Of a stretch of 64,000 nt of DNA, positions 47,334 to 58,485 are shown piece by piece. How positions within the stretch are numbered: position 1 is the first letter of the stretch; each line of letters starts with the position of its first letter. The position numbers and the translations under genes were made by a program. Source of the stretch: Lepiota brunneoincarnata (Eukaryota; Basidiomycota; Agaricomycetes; Agaricales; Agaricaceae); contig JAEBUN010000014.1 in NCBI GenBank assembly GCA_023014365.1, forward strand, positions 186,001 through 250,000, written 5' to 3'. The notes under the pieces are model-generated. The model had not been told where the DNA came from and made no database searches. It was given only the letters and a program-made list of their open reading frames with translations.

Positions 47334-50052
47334 GCGGTTGGAGGTAACATGTTCAGGTATGCTGTGCTTGGAGAAGACGTGGAGGACGAATAGGCGGGCA
47401 AGGTCGGAGGAGGTGACGGTATCATAAGTCGGGATGAAGAGGAATTGCTTGGTGAGTCTGTCAATGATTACTAGGATGGCATCGTAGCCGGAGGAGGCGG
47501 GGAGTTTTTTCGATGAAGTCCATGGAGATTGAATTCCAAGGGCGTTCAGGAATGGGGAGTTGTTTGAGGAGACTGTAGGGACGGTGGCGCTGGGGTTTAG
47601 ACCTCATACAGGTGACACAAGACTTACAGAAATCCTTGATGAAGGTGCGGACACTAGGCCAGGTGTAATCGCGCCGGATGAGCTCCAGCGTTTTATTCTG
47701 ACCAAAGTGGCCGGCTAGGACATGATCATGCTTGTACTGGAGGACCTGAAGTCGGAGATTGTCGGCATCAGGGATGTAGATTCTGTCGTCTAAGAGGAGG
47801 AAACCTTTATCATTAACTGACCAACGGCCTTCTGGGCTGGCAAGATGGGCGGAAGCAGTCAGATCCGCTGGTGGGGCAGTGAGGATATCGCAGTGTAGCT
47901 GATCGAGGTCCATGACTACAGCTGCGCGAAGGGAAGGAGCGTAAAGAGTGGTGGCATGGACAGAGGCCATGAGTTGTTCATGAGTGAACACAGGCCGGAA
48001 GTTGTGCAGGTTGACTGATGCGTAGTCGCTATTCCCCCCTTTAGGGTAGACGTCCCATCGTCTAGTTAGGGCATCAGGCTTGGTGCCGAGGCAGCCGGGC
48101 CGGAACCGGATGACGAGGTGGAATTGGGATAGGAACTCGGACCAACGAGCTTGGCAGTGAGTGAGGATTTTGGTGGTGCAGAAGTATTCAAGGTTTTTGT
48201 GGTCGGTGACTATGTCAATAGTAAGAGGGGCACCCTCAAGATGGTGCCGCCAGATACAAAAAGCCTCGAATATCGCCAAGAGTTCCTTGTCGTGGGTGTC
48301 ATAATTAAGTTCGGCCATGTTAAAGGTGCAGGAATGGAATGCAACGGGGTGAACCTCCCCATCATCAGTGATGATAGAGAGGATAGCTGCAAGGGCGTAG
48401 TCGGAGGCGTCGGTCTCGACAATGATCTGAGCGTTGGGGGCCCAAGGAGTGAGGACGGGAGCGGATATGAATGCTTCCTTCAGAGAGTTAAAGGCTTCGC
48501 GACATTCGTCAGTGAAATTCCATTTCATGTCTTTGTGGGTGAGGTGAGTGAGTGGAACGACGATGTCGGAGTAACCGTGAATGAAGCGATGGTAGAAGTT
48601 GGCGAAACCTAAGAAGGACTGGATGTCCTTGACTTTCTTGGGCTCCGGCCACTCCTGGATGGTCTTGACCTTAGATTGGTCCATTCAGAGACCATCGGGG
48701 GAAAGAATGTAGCCAAGATATTCCACTGTGTCAGAGTGGAACTGGCATTTGTTGGGGCGGGCGTATAGACTGTGTTGGTGGAGCCGCTTGAGGACCTCCT
48801 TGACTTGGTCACGATGGATACTGTGATTGTCGGAGTATATCAGAATGTCGTCAAGGTAGATAGTAATGCAGACATTGAGCATGTCCTTGAATATATTGTT
48901 CATAAACCGCTGGAAGGTGGCGGGGGCGTTGGTGAGGCCGAAAGGCATAACCATCCATTCGAAGGAGCTGTAGCGGGTCCGAAAGGCGGTCTTCCATTCG
49001 TCGCCGTCAGCAACATGGACTAGATGGTAAGCGTGATGGAGGTCAATTTTGGTATATACACAAGCTTTGCGAGGGGAGTCTAAGAGGTTGGAGATGAGCG
49101 GAAGGGGGTAGCGATCCTTCTTGGTAATATGGTTGAGACCTCTAAAATCAACACATAAGCGGAGGGAGCCGTCCTTTTTCTTGACGAAGAGGACCAGGGC
49201 TCCATGAGGAGAAGTGGAAGGGCAAATGAAACCAATGGACAAATGTTCGTCAATAAAATCATGTAGAGCTCCAAGCTCTGATTGCGAAAGGGAATAAATG
49301 GTACTGACCGGAGGTTGACCGCCGTCCTCTAGGTTAATCTGGAGGTCGTAAGGGCGGTGTGGAGTGAGTGTGTCAGCACGCGATTTACTGAAAACGTCAG
49401 CGAACTTGTGGTATTCCTCGGGGATGGACGAGAGGTCAGCCGGGTCATCGGAGACAGAAGAAGACGCGGCCAATGCGGAGGTGGCGGAGAGGTTGATTCA
49501 GAATTGTTGGGAGCCAGAGAGCTTGGCAGCGCGGATAAAGGCAGGAGTGTTTATCAGGGAGATATGCGGTTCCGCAATGGGGACAGGTTGGGACAAGGTC
49601 CCGGACAGGGGTGGTGAACCTAGGTCAGGAGAGTCAGGGGTGGCCATAGGCGGGGCCGATGCGGGTGCGACGCAGGTAGAGATGGAAGCAGGATTCTCAA
49701 GTAGGGATGGCCGGAAAGTGATACTGCCCAAAACCCAGTCAATCAACAGATTGTAGCAGGTGAGCCAGTTGTGTCCTAAGACCACAGAACAGGAAGAGTC
49801 GAGCCGGGTGACATAAGTGTCCAAAATGATAGATTCACCAGAGGGGAAAGATACAGGCAGTTGCGCAAGCTCCGTAATGTAGGCATTTGAGGTCCCATCA
49901 AATAACCGAAGTTCAATAGCCGGGATGGACGAGGTTGGAATACTATGAGAACAAACAAAAGATGAGTCCACAAAACAGTGAGTAGAACCACTATCAACAA
50001 GAGCTTTGAAAGGAGAAAGAGAAGAGAAATCAGAACTAACTACATTGTCCAT
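47334..50052 (-). pseudogene. gypsy-C pol: protease, reverse transcriptase, RNase H, front of integrase
   Basis: Protease: FKALVDSGSTHCFVDSSFV (catalytic DSG). Reverse transcriptase from about 49470: [38 protein letters not shown], and active site [10 protein letters not shown]. RNase H: IIVETDASDYALAAILS. Integrase zinc finger: HDHVLAGHFGQNKTLELIRR to CKSCVTC; first Asp in SISMDFIE; then, after a frameshift near 47470, ILVIIDRLTKQFLFIPTYD and HVTSNRG. The second catalytic Asp is Asn here (TSN instead of the usual TSD). TGA stops lie after SGSQQF (near 49497) and after SPDGL (near 48685). Otherwise it is nearly intact and CpG-rich, so it is young. Confidence 0.92.
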
Positions 50053-50243
50053 TGTAGAAATTGGGTCCGAAGCGGAGAGTACGGAAGCAGAGACAGAAGA
50101 TACAGAAGTAATTAAAGGAGAAGTTAATGTGATATGAAATGAGTTCGGGTCGGAAAGAGCGGACGCATTGAGACGGAAACTCTCTGGGGCACAGCAGAGT
50201 TCAATGCGATCCTCAGTCTGTGCAGAGGCCTGAGGACCGCCGA

Positions 50244-51644
50244 CTATTTTTCCGAGCTTGGGAGAGTCGGCGCGTCTGTCTCGGGGAGCTGAGCCTGTTG
50301 GCCTTTAGCCTTGGCATCAGGGAATTTTTTCTTGTCACAGTTAGCAGCCCTATGATTGGGATCTGCGCAGACAAGGCAGAGGTTATTGTCAAAACGTCGT
50401 TGATGTTCCTCGGGGGTTAATTTACCGTCCTTACCAAGTTTACTAGTAAGGTCGGATTTGGGCGGGGCCGATTTCTGACTGGCGGATGGGTTGGGCGGAT
50501 TGCCCTTGAAGCTGGTGTTGGGCGTGCTGCCTCTGTTATTATTGGCAGGCTTGGTGGCAGGTTGCGGGTTGGTCAAGGTGGAAGGGAATGGGTTACCTCC
50601 AGGTTTCCTAGAGGCGGTCAGGTCCAAAGCGGATTTGGCACAGGCCTTCTTGCGTTGGCGCTCCCAGTAGCAAGCGTCAATCTTCATCGCTGCTGCTCAC
50701 ATTTCGATGAAGGTGTCAGGCTTGCCGTCGGGCTGATTGGACAGAATGTCCTGGATGCGGTTGGGGAGGCCTTTGTAGTAGCGGTGACGAAATACTTTGT
50801 CACCCCAGCGGAGTTGGCCAGCTAGGCGGAGAAAGTTGACGTTGTAGATGGCGATCTTCTCATCATAGCGCATTCGGAGGGAGTCGAGCTGCTCAGCAGC
50901 TTCTCCGGTCGGATCCACGGGACCGAAATTGGTCTGCAGCTCCAGGGTGAACTGGTCCCAGTCCTCGATCCAGTTGTGCATTATTCCGTGGTTGTCGGCC
51001 TCGTCGAGGCCGATTTCGAAGTGTTGCTGTGCCACGCCTGTGAGGTATGTCAACGCGAAGTTGACCTTGGTGGCGGGGATAGCAAACTGGGCTGGGTTGG
51101 TACGGAAATAGAGTCGGCATTGGAAGAGGAAGGGTTTGAGTTTGGTGGGGTCGGAACCTGTAAAGATGTCAGGTTCGCGAGCTTTGGTACGGGGAGTTTG
51201 AGGAGGCTGTGGGGCTTGAGAGTTCCCACAGCCGTCCATTTGATCGGCTATGCATTGGAAAACTCGGAGTATGAGTCTATCATGGTCGTCTCGGGTGTTG
51301 CCAGGTGGAATGTTGTTGTTGTTGTCGCCGTTGTCTGATGGTTCGTTGTCACCCGGGGGCCCGTCCCTGTTGTCAGGATAGTCATCGGGATCACCAGGGT
51401 CGCTGGGATCAGGATTGGGGTCGGGGCCGTTGTCGGAGCTGTCGGGAGTCCGGAATACTGAAGGTTGTATATCTTCAGAGAACCGGTCTGGGGTCGAGGG
51501 CGTGATAGATTGTCGGCGAGAGCGAGAAGCCCTTGGGGAGTCGGGTTGCAGTTCCTCGGAAGGAGGTTGTTGAGTGATGCGTTTGCTACGGCGAGCAGCT
51601 GGAGTTACCAGAGTGCGAGTACGGGTAACTGTTCGAGAGACCAT
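50244..51644 (-). pseudogene. gypsy-C gag, one in-frame TGA
   Basis: Starts MVSRTVTRTRTLVTPAARRS. A disordered acidic/Pro region precedes the capsid-like part (LKPFLFQCRLYFRTNPAQFA, KVNFALTYLTGVAQQHFEIG, FTLELQTNFGPVDPTGEAAE, LADQ-type helices to GLPNRIQDILSNQ). A TGA at about 50697 interrupts TFIEM*AAAMKIDACYWERQ. The rest carries one CCHC knuckle, CLVCADPNHRAANC. Gag and pol appear to be in one continuous polyprotein interrupted only by TGA. Confidence 0.9.
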
Positions 51645-51697
51645 GGTTAGAAAGATTCAGAGTGTGGTGGACAGGAGGAGTGTGAGTCTGATAATAC

Positions 51698-52348
51698 TGT
51701 TAGAGCCAGTGCGGGTCGGGACTGAAGCAGAGGGTCGGGGTGGTATCCTTGATATAAGGTAACCGGGGGACGGGGCAAAGTCAGTACGTAGACTTCGGAA
51801 CCGAGGCAGAGTACTTCGGGCGGGGGGTTGGACTTGCGGCCTCAGCTTATGTGCTGTGCCCTCCTACTGTCCTAGTCCGTATTTCAGGAAGTCGGAGCCG
51901 AAGCGGAGCGAGGCAGAAGAGAGGAGAGGATAGGGAACAGGGAGCTGGTCCGCTGCTCGATTCGATTATCAGACTGAGGAGTACAAGCCAAGTACCTATG
52001 GTATATATACTTCTGGTCCTACAAACTATGACTTGTACTGACTATAGATGGAGCGAAGCAGAGACCCATATGGTTACAAACGGATTACAAACGAAATGGA
52101 GACCGGTATGGGTATGGAGACTGGTAACGTATCTTGACTACGGACGGGAAATGGAGGCTGGGAAATAGAGATAGCGAGGGTCAGGTGACCACGGCACGTG
52201 TAGAGGTGGTCGCGTGATCGGGGCAGTGGGTTGCAGTCGGAGTGAGTCGGGGCCGAGTCGGAGGGCAGAGGGTTGTTGCGTGGAACACACGTGGAGTCGA
52301 GAAGCCGAATTTTAAGTGATTAGACTCTGAGTTGGCATGGATATGACA
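51698..52348 (-). mobile_element. gypsy-C 5' LTR
   Basis: A 651-base LTR on the minus strand, TGTCATATCC...CTCTAACA. It is preceded on its own strand by CAGCA (complement of 52349-52353), matching 19640-19644 beside the other LTR. It lies 54 bases upstream of gag. A TATATA sequence sits mid-LTR (about 52000). Confidence 0.92.
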
Positions 52349-52996
52349 TGCTGCCAAGAACAGTGTCAGTTCTGCTCTGTCTGCTAGACCACAAGTTCAC
52401 TAAGACAGACTATGAATTCTACTGTCAGCAGTGTCAGATCCTTTTGAAACAGCATTGCTGCATGGGGGCTTTGTTTGCCAGATTGCCCTCAACACCATTG
52501 GTATACAGGATACTCTATCTGGCCCATCAGGTAAATGTCATGATGGTTTGCCCATGTATTCTGTTATGGATGAGGCAGGGAATGAGTTTTTGGATGATGA
52601 GTTGAGCCAGGATGAATTGGACGTAATCTGTGGGCTATATGTCTCATATACAGGTCTGAGTTCTTATTCCATTTGTATTTAATGTACCACTGACCATGAT
52701 CTTCAGGTCAGGGAGAGGATAAAAGAAAAATGTCATGGTTTCCCTTGACACACCTCTACAAGGGATCAGGTGAAGATTTAGGACACTGGTCTGACTGGAT
52801 AAACAACCTCTACAACAGACAAGTGGCTTGTGCAATGGGAACCTGCAAGGATGAAAAGATGGGTTTTCCTTGGACTCCTCCAATTTGGTGCCAGTGGCTG
52901 AGAGGTGCCCCTGAAGGACGAAGAGCCATGAAAGTCCTTAAAGAATGGTCCAGGGAGTTTATTAACAAGTTTGGTCCCCCTCATGCTTACCAGTAG
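52349..52996 (+). pseudogene. gene U, last part
   Basis: Continues in frame from 19640 as TTVL-PRTVSVLLCLLDHKFTK, then DYEFYCQQC. A frameshift near 52440 is followed by ALLHGGFVCQIALNTIGIQD, TLSGPSGKCHDGLPMYS, DDELSQDELDVICGLYVSYT. An intron (about 52654-52706) leads to KRKMSWFPLTHLYKGSGEDL, GHWSDWINNLYNRQVA and a stop at 52996. The HKFTxxDYExY, GPSG and SWFPxxxxWxxSG-type segments are characteristic of the family's C-terminal half. About 900 residues would be encoded if all parts were joined. Confidence 0.75.
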
Positions 52997-53872
52997 ATTT
53001 GTTACATTGTAATTACATCTTTTGTGTGTTTTCTTTTGTTGGAATGTATCAATGTCATGTAAATACTGAAGCAACTGAAATTATGAGCCATTTTGTTTAT
53101 TCCCACCATGCAAGCTAAGTTGAACATGAGTGGACGTCTTGAATAGTCTGTGGGGTTACACATATGCTGAAGTCAATGGCTTGACCTATACATTTGTAAG
53201 GTTGATCCTCCTAGCTCTACAGGCACCTCCTGTGCCATCATTTATGGATCAAGAATGTTGCATCTCTTGTTCTGTTCACCCCAGAAACACTCAGTGATCA
53301 TCAGATCTAGAGTGCATGGGAAAGTAAGTCAGGTGATGTCCTTATTCGTAATCAATCAACCCATTTCCTTCACATTTCTACCACCATCTCAGTCATGTTC
53401 AACTGCCTGGCACCTATTTAATGGACAAGATAAGTATTTACAAGTGTCAAACTCTCACCTACTGACATTCAACACAGGTGTCACCTATATCTCAGCCATA
53501 GAAACTGGATGCCAATCTGTGGCTACCATCTGAGGATCTCCTCAGATGTAAGCACAGAAACTTGTTACTGGGACACCTCTCGGTTACCATCTGAGGATCT
53601 CCTCGGAGGATAGCTGAGAGTTCCAAAACTACTGTGTGCAATCATCATGAGCAGTGGCATGTACCACTCTGGATTAGTGTATGTTAGGCCAGACATCCTA
53701 TGCTCACATACCAATTCCTTATCCATACCCTCCCATTCTGTAGAAGTGTTCATTGAAATGAGTAATATATGCTTGTTAACATGTCTTACACATTCTTGTA
53801 TGAGTCATTTTGCATCAGCAGAAAGGGTCCACCGGGCTGTGCTATCATGCATTTTTTCTCTCTACTACGGTC
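52997..53872. repeat. intergenic, with two-copy palindromic motif
   Basis: CATCTGAGGATCTCCTCAG at 53527 and a variant at 53588, 61 bases apart, share the core CTGAGGATCTCCT with the three motifs upstream of gene U. No coding frame is supported. Confidence 0.65.
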
Positions 53873-56800
53873 ATGCCTGTCCCCTGCACCTGCAGTTGTG
53901 GCTTACAAGTGACATATGCTACAAAACAAAACCATTTGAATGGTCATGGAAAGATGTCACTCAGAGTGGGTGTCTTAGCAGAGCAAGAGCAGCTGGGACA
54001 TGCTTTCTTGCTCCCCAACCCCCAACATCCCTGAATTTCACCTCAGGATCATTGGAGAAGAGACTCCACAAAGTGGTTGCAATCTAGTTCTGACAAGGAT
54101 GGCAGCCATAAGTGGACTAAACCAGCTCAACCCAAGGCATACCAACCCCCCAAGATTTCTGTAACCTTTCAAGCCGATACCAATCTCACAGAATCCCTCC
54201 CTACCTGAGAATGCAATGATGACAATAATTCTCTCAAGGCATTGCCATCTGTGCATCGGTCAGACAGGCTTATGGATAGAACCAGGTGTGTGATGGAGCA
54301 GTGATGGGGGAATAGCCACCTGCAAGATGCTGGGCCTGCTGGTAGGAATGGTAATGACAGCAAAGATGAGGGATCCAGTGGAGGTGCTGCAGAAGCTTCC
54401 CAGCCTGAAGACTGTGAGAGCAATGGAGACTGTGAGAGCAATGAAGACTGTGAGAGCGACAAAGCCTACAAGAGCAATGAAGCCTGCAAGAGCAATGAAG
54501 CCTGTGAGAGCGATGAAGCCTGTGAGAGCAATGAGAACAGCAAGGATGGTGAAGATAATGATTTGCACATTCACTCTTTGGACATGCTTGATGAAAACTT
54601 TGCATGTGAAGCAGCATCTGCAGCCATAGGTTTGTCCTCACCCCATGAATCACCTGCCTCACTAACAATACTTTAGATGCAAATGCCTTGGGAGATTCAG
54701 ACCTTAATCTACTTTGCAGTTATACCCTCAAGGTGGAGGACCACATAACTGAGTGCACTTTCAGTCAACTCCATAAAGCTTTTCCAGGCAGCAGTCAGGT
54801 CAGCCTGAAAATAACCAAAAAGCACATTCAATCACTGTCTGGATTTCAGCCCATATGATACAGCTGTTGTATAAATAGTTGCATTTGTTTTGTTGGGCCA
54901 TATGAAGACCTCACTGGATGCCCCAACTGCAAGGAATTGCAATACATGGCAAATGGAAAGCCATGCAAGACATTCAAGTACCTTCCCCTCATCCCTCACC
55001 TATGGGCTATGTCAATGAACCCCACACACATGAGGGGGGTGCTATCCGGGAACGTACATTCATGAGCCTGGCATCATCAAGGACATTTTCAATGGTTCCC
55101 ACTATTGGTCCTTGCTCAGTACTCTCATCCCTGATGCAAGCCATCCTATGTTTTTTTTCTCTGATAAGTGTGACATCACCCTTGGTCTTTCAATGGATGG
55201 TTTTGCCCCATTCAAACACCATGACAAGATGTGCTGGCCCATCCTCCTTGTCAATTACAATCTTCCCCCCGAAATGCATTTCCAGAAACAGTACCACATT
55301 CACGCTGGTACAGTCCCAGGTCTGAAAAAACCTTGGGATTGGGATTCATTCTGCTGGCCACTTGCTCACAAACTCATCCAACTCAAAATGGGTGTTAAAG
55401 CTTTTGATGCGATCAGTCAATCATCATTCTTGCTTCGTGCCTATCTCATCATAGGATTTGGCAACATTCTGGCCATGACCCTGACAATATGTATGAAAGG
55501 GCAGAATGGTATCAGCCTATGCCACATCTGCAACATCAAAGGGGTTCTCTCACCCTCTCATACTTACTATGTCCCTCTTTGGTGAGATAAGGTTCCCAAA
55601 GCAAATCCTCCCCAGTACAACCCATCTGATCTCCCCATTTGTACTCACAAGGAGTTTTTAGAGCAAGCTCATGCCATGGATATGGCCCCCAGCAACTCTG
55701 TACATGATGTGCTTGCCAAACAGTATGGCATCAAAGGGATACCAATCCTCAGCACCATATCCTCACTCTCATTCCCATCTTCATTCCCATTTGACTTCAT
55801 GCACCTTATCTGGGAAAATTTAATTCCTAACCTCATTCTGTTCTGGACTGGCAAATTCAAGGACCTAGATCACCAAGACAAAGGCTATGTCATTGCAAAA
55901 CAAATCTGGAATGAAATTGGTGCCACCATGGCAGCATGTGGTGCAACAATCCCAGCAGCTTTTGGGGCTTCAGTACCCAACATTGCAACTAAACAGTCAC
56001 AAATGACTGCTGAGATGTACTCCAACTGGACGCTATATATTGCTCCAGTTGTGCTTTGTGGCAGGTTCACAAACATGAAGTACTATGACCATTTCATGCA
56101 GCTTGTCAAACTTTTGAAGCTCTGCTTGTTGCTTGAGATCACAGAAGAGGAATTGAAACAGATTGATGAGGGTTTCAAGTCCTGGGTTCAGATGTATGAA
56201 AAGTGAGTACCTACCTTCTACATTGTGCTCTTATGCTCAAATTAATGTAGGCTGTACTATGAAAATGACCCTGCTTGACTCTCCACTTGTCCTTTGACTC
56301 TCCACACCCTTCTTCATATTGCATGGGGTATCCAGGTGGCAGGTCCTGTCTGGACATATTGGGCATTTCCTATGGAGCGTCATTGCAATACTCTACTTCC
56401 ATCAATCAGAAGTCAACACCACCCTTACAAATCCATTGACACCTTTGTCACAGCAACTGCACAATTAAATCAAATATGATTATTGTATGATCTTTATGAG
56501 GTGCTATCTTTGGATCCTGACAAGAAGGAAACTGACAAATTTGTCCATGATTTATGTATGTTTACTTTGCCATCTCATACCTATTGCTTATTCACCTGCT
56601 TGTAAACAGACCCATCCTACATGCTTTCCACCCCCCAATGATGTGAAATCTTACCCCCATCAGTATATAACAAAGTTCTAGCTTCTTTAGCAACATGTTT
56701 TGATGTCACAAAGAAAACTATTCAATCCATTATAAAACCAGATCAGCTCATTGTCCAGTATGGCAGAGTAACTTGTCTTGAAGGAGGTGATGTCATGATT

Positions 56801-57675
56801 GCCCATGATCTGGTCAGTGTTATCAGAAGTCCCCTTAAACCCCCTTATCAGAAGCCTCACCGGAAGGAACTCTTATCAGAAGCAACCAGTACATAAATAG
56901 ATAGAAGAACTGTCACTCTGAAACAATCAGAAGTGCTCATCAGAACAATCTATAATTAGATAGATAAGACCTTGACTCAGTATGACTCACCTTACCTGGG
57001 TCCAAATATATATAGTAGGAGCATAGCCACACATAGTAGTATATAAAGATACCGTACTGTACCTTGTATCCTTATCTTAGTGTTATACAGTTCTTGCCTC
57101 CTATACCTCTTTGCCCTTAAACCAGCTGGACTATAGTGCTTCGTCGTCTCCAAGTCACGCTTAGTAGGACAGGACCAAGTCTGTATAGACATCCTGTGTC
57201 AAACTCCATGCTACTCAAGAGCAAACCCCTAACCCGGGTAACAGTCAGGAAGAGAGAGGACAGTTGGGATGCATCTTTTGTGCAGGTTGAGTACTATTGC
57301 TTCTTCCTGCATATGCTATCTGAATGTTTCTCATTTCAGTATACTCAACTTGTGGATCAGTATGCTTGCCAAAAGAGAAAATCACCAGAATTCATACCAC
57401 ATGGTTTCTTTGGCCAACTGAAGCGTATCCTAGTTTTAGAACTCCCATCCACACCCCAAATCAACCTAACCATGCCAACAACTGTTATCCTGGCACTTAT
57501 TCATGGTGTCAAGGCAACACAAAAAAATGGCATTTACTATTACAGTAGTGGAGGTTGTGGTGTTGACAAAGTTGTTGATATGAGTACAGTGCAGTGTGTT
57601 ATTGGAAGGATATTAGACAGGGGTGAGTGGGCCATTGTAGATCGAACACCCAATATGGAGAGCCAGGTGGACTAA
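53873..57675 (+). pseudogene. Tnp2-type (CACTA/EnSpm) transposase, degenerate
   Basis: N-terminal Cys-rich start MPVPCTCSCGLQVTYATKQN. A run of about eight six-residue repeats (DCESNE, ACESDE and variants, 54400-54540) follows. Then come a zinc-binding segment (CFVGPYEDLTGCPNCKE), FKYLPLIPHLWAMSMNP, a frameshift near 55070, GLSMDGFAPFKHHDKMCWPI, LLVNYNLPPEMHF, PGLKKPWDWDSFCWPL and GIKGIPILSTISSLSFPSSF with DFMHLIWENLI. An intron starts at 56204, then LTLHTLLHIAWGIQVAGPVW. The C-terminal part resumes after a solo LTR: DLVRKREDSWDASF and PHGFFGQLKRILVLELPSTP. Three TGA codons sit where the family has Arg or Lys (W*DKVPK, DPA*LSTCPL, NQI*LLYDL). Confidence 0.85.
56818..57243 (+). mobile_element. 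solo LTR S, copy 2
   Basis: TGTTATCAG...CCGGGTAACA, 426 bases, flanked by GTCAG on both sides (56813-56817 and 57244-57248). Removing it restores DLVRKREDSWDASF in the Tnp2 gene. It is about 40 bases longer than copy 1 at 20393. Confidence 0.92.
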
Positions 57676-58485
57676 GGTTCCAATTGTATTGATTCATAAA
57701 CTATTCAAGTCTGCTGTTTTGGACCAGTAACTATGTGCTTGGCACCTCTTAGATATCTTAGATGGGTTCATGAATCCTGATTGGATCACCCCCACTGCTC
57801 CCTGTGTGGAGAGCAGACAATGGCTGCTCATGTAGCACCCCTCATCCCCTCTTCCACTAGTCTGGACAAGAATGATACTGTGGAGACAAGGCTGAGGCCC
57901 ACACACTCCCAGCTTGGCCACCATGCAAAATGCACCAAGCACAACCCACCAATGTATATGGACACATCATGCAAGCAGCGGATTGTGTATGTGGTTCCCC
58001 TTCCTTTTTTTAATCTCTTTTCTCTTCCCTTCTATAGAAAAACCCATGTGCTGCTCATCTCTATCTGAGACTTCACAGCAAGCTTTCTTTCTCTTCACAT
58101 CCCAAACTACTATTCCCCCATCCAAAATCTAGACACTATCACATTGTTAGTCATTGGCACATGCTCCCGGTGGTCTTGTTTGTGTATTGGCAGTGGTTCC
58201 TTGAAAATGTGCAGAACAAATGACAGGAGAAGCCTCAGAGGTTCCAACACCAAGGAGTCAAGGATCAGAGCCAGAGAAGGCAGAAGCACAAGAGATGCTG
58301 TCACAGGGAAGGCTGGAGAGGTTCAGGGGGGGTCTGCCATTGCTGATTATGAAGCTCTCTTTGGAGGCACATGAGTGTGAGGTTTGTGGTAGTGGCAATG
58401 ACAGCATTTTTGACATGGAGTTCATTCACTGCTTGCACATATTGGATGCAGTTTGTCTTCCATGTTCTCTGCTTACTCCCAAACA
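57676..58485. other. no gene recognised
   Basis: Follows the Tnp2 stop. No clear CACTA-type terminal repeat found by eye; short frames only. Confidence 0.4.

Noticed and set aside
54260..54668. Minus-strand ORFs rich in Ala/Leu/Ile or His/Ser/Arg repeats
   Set aside because: Shadows of the plus-strand hexapeptide repeat of the Tnp2 gene.
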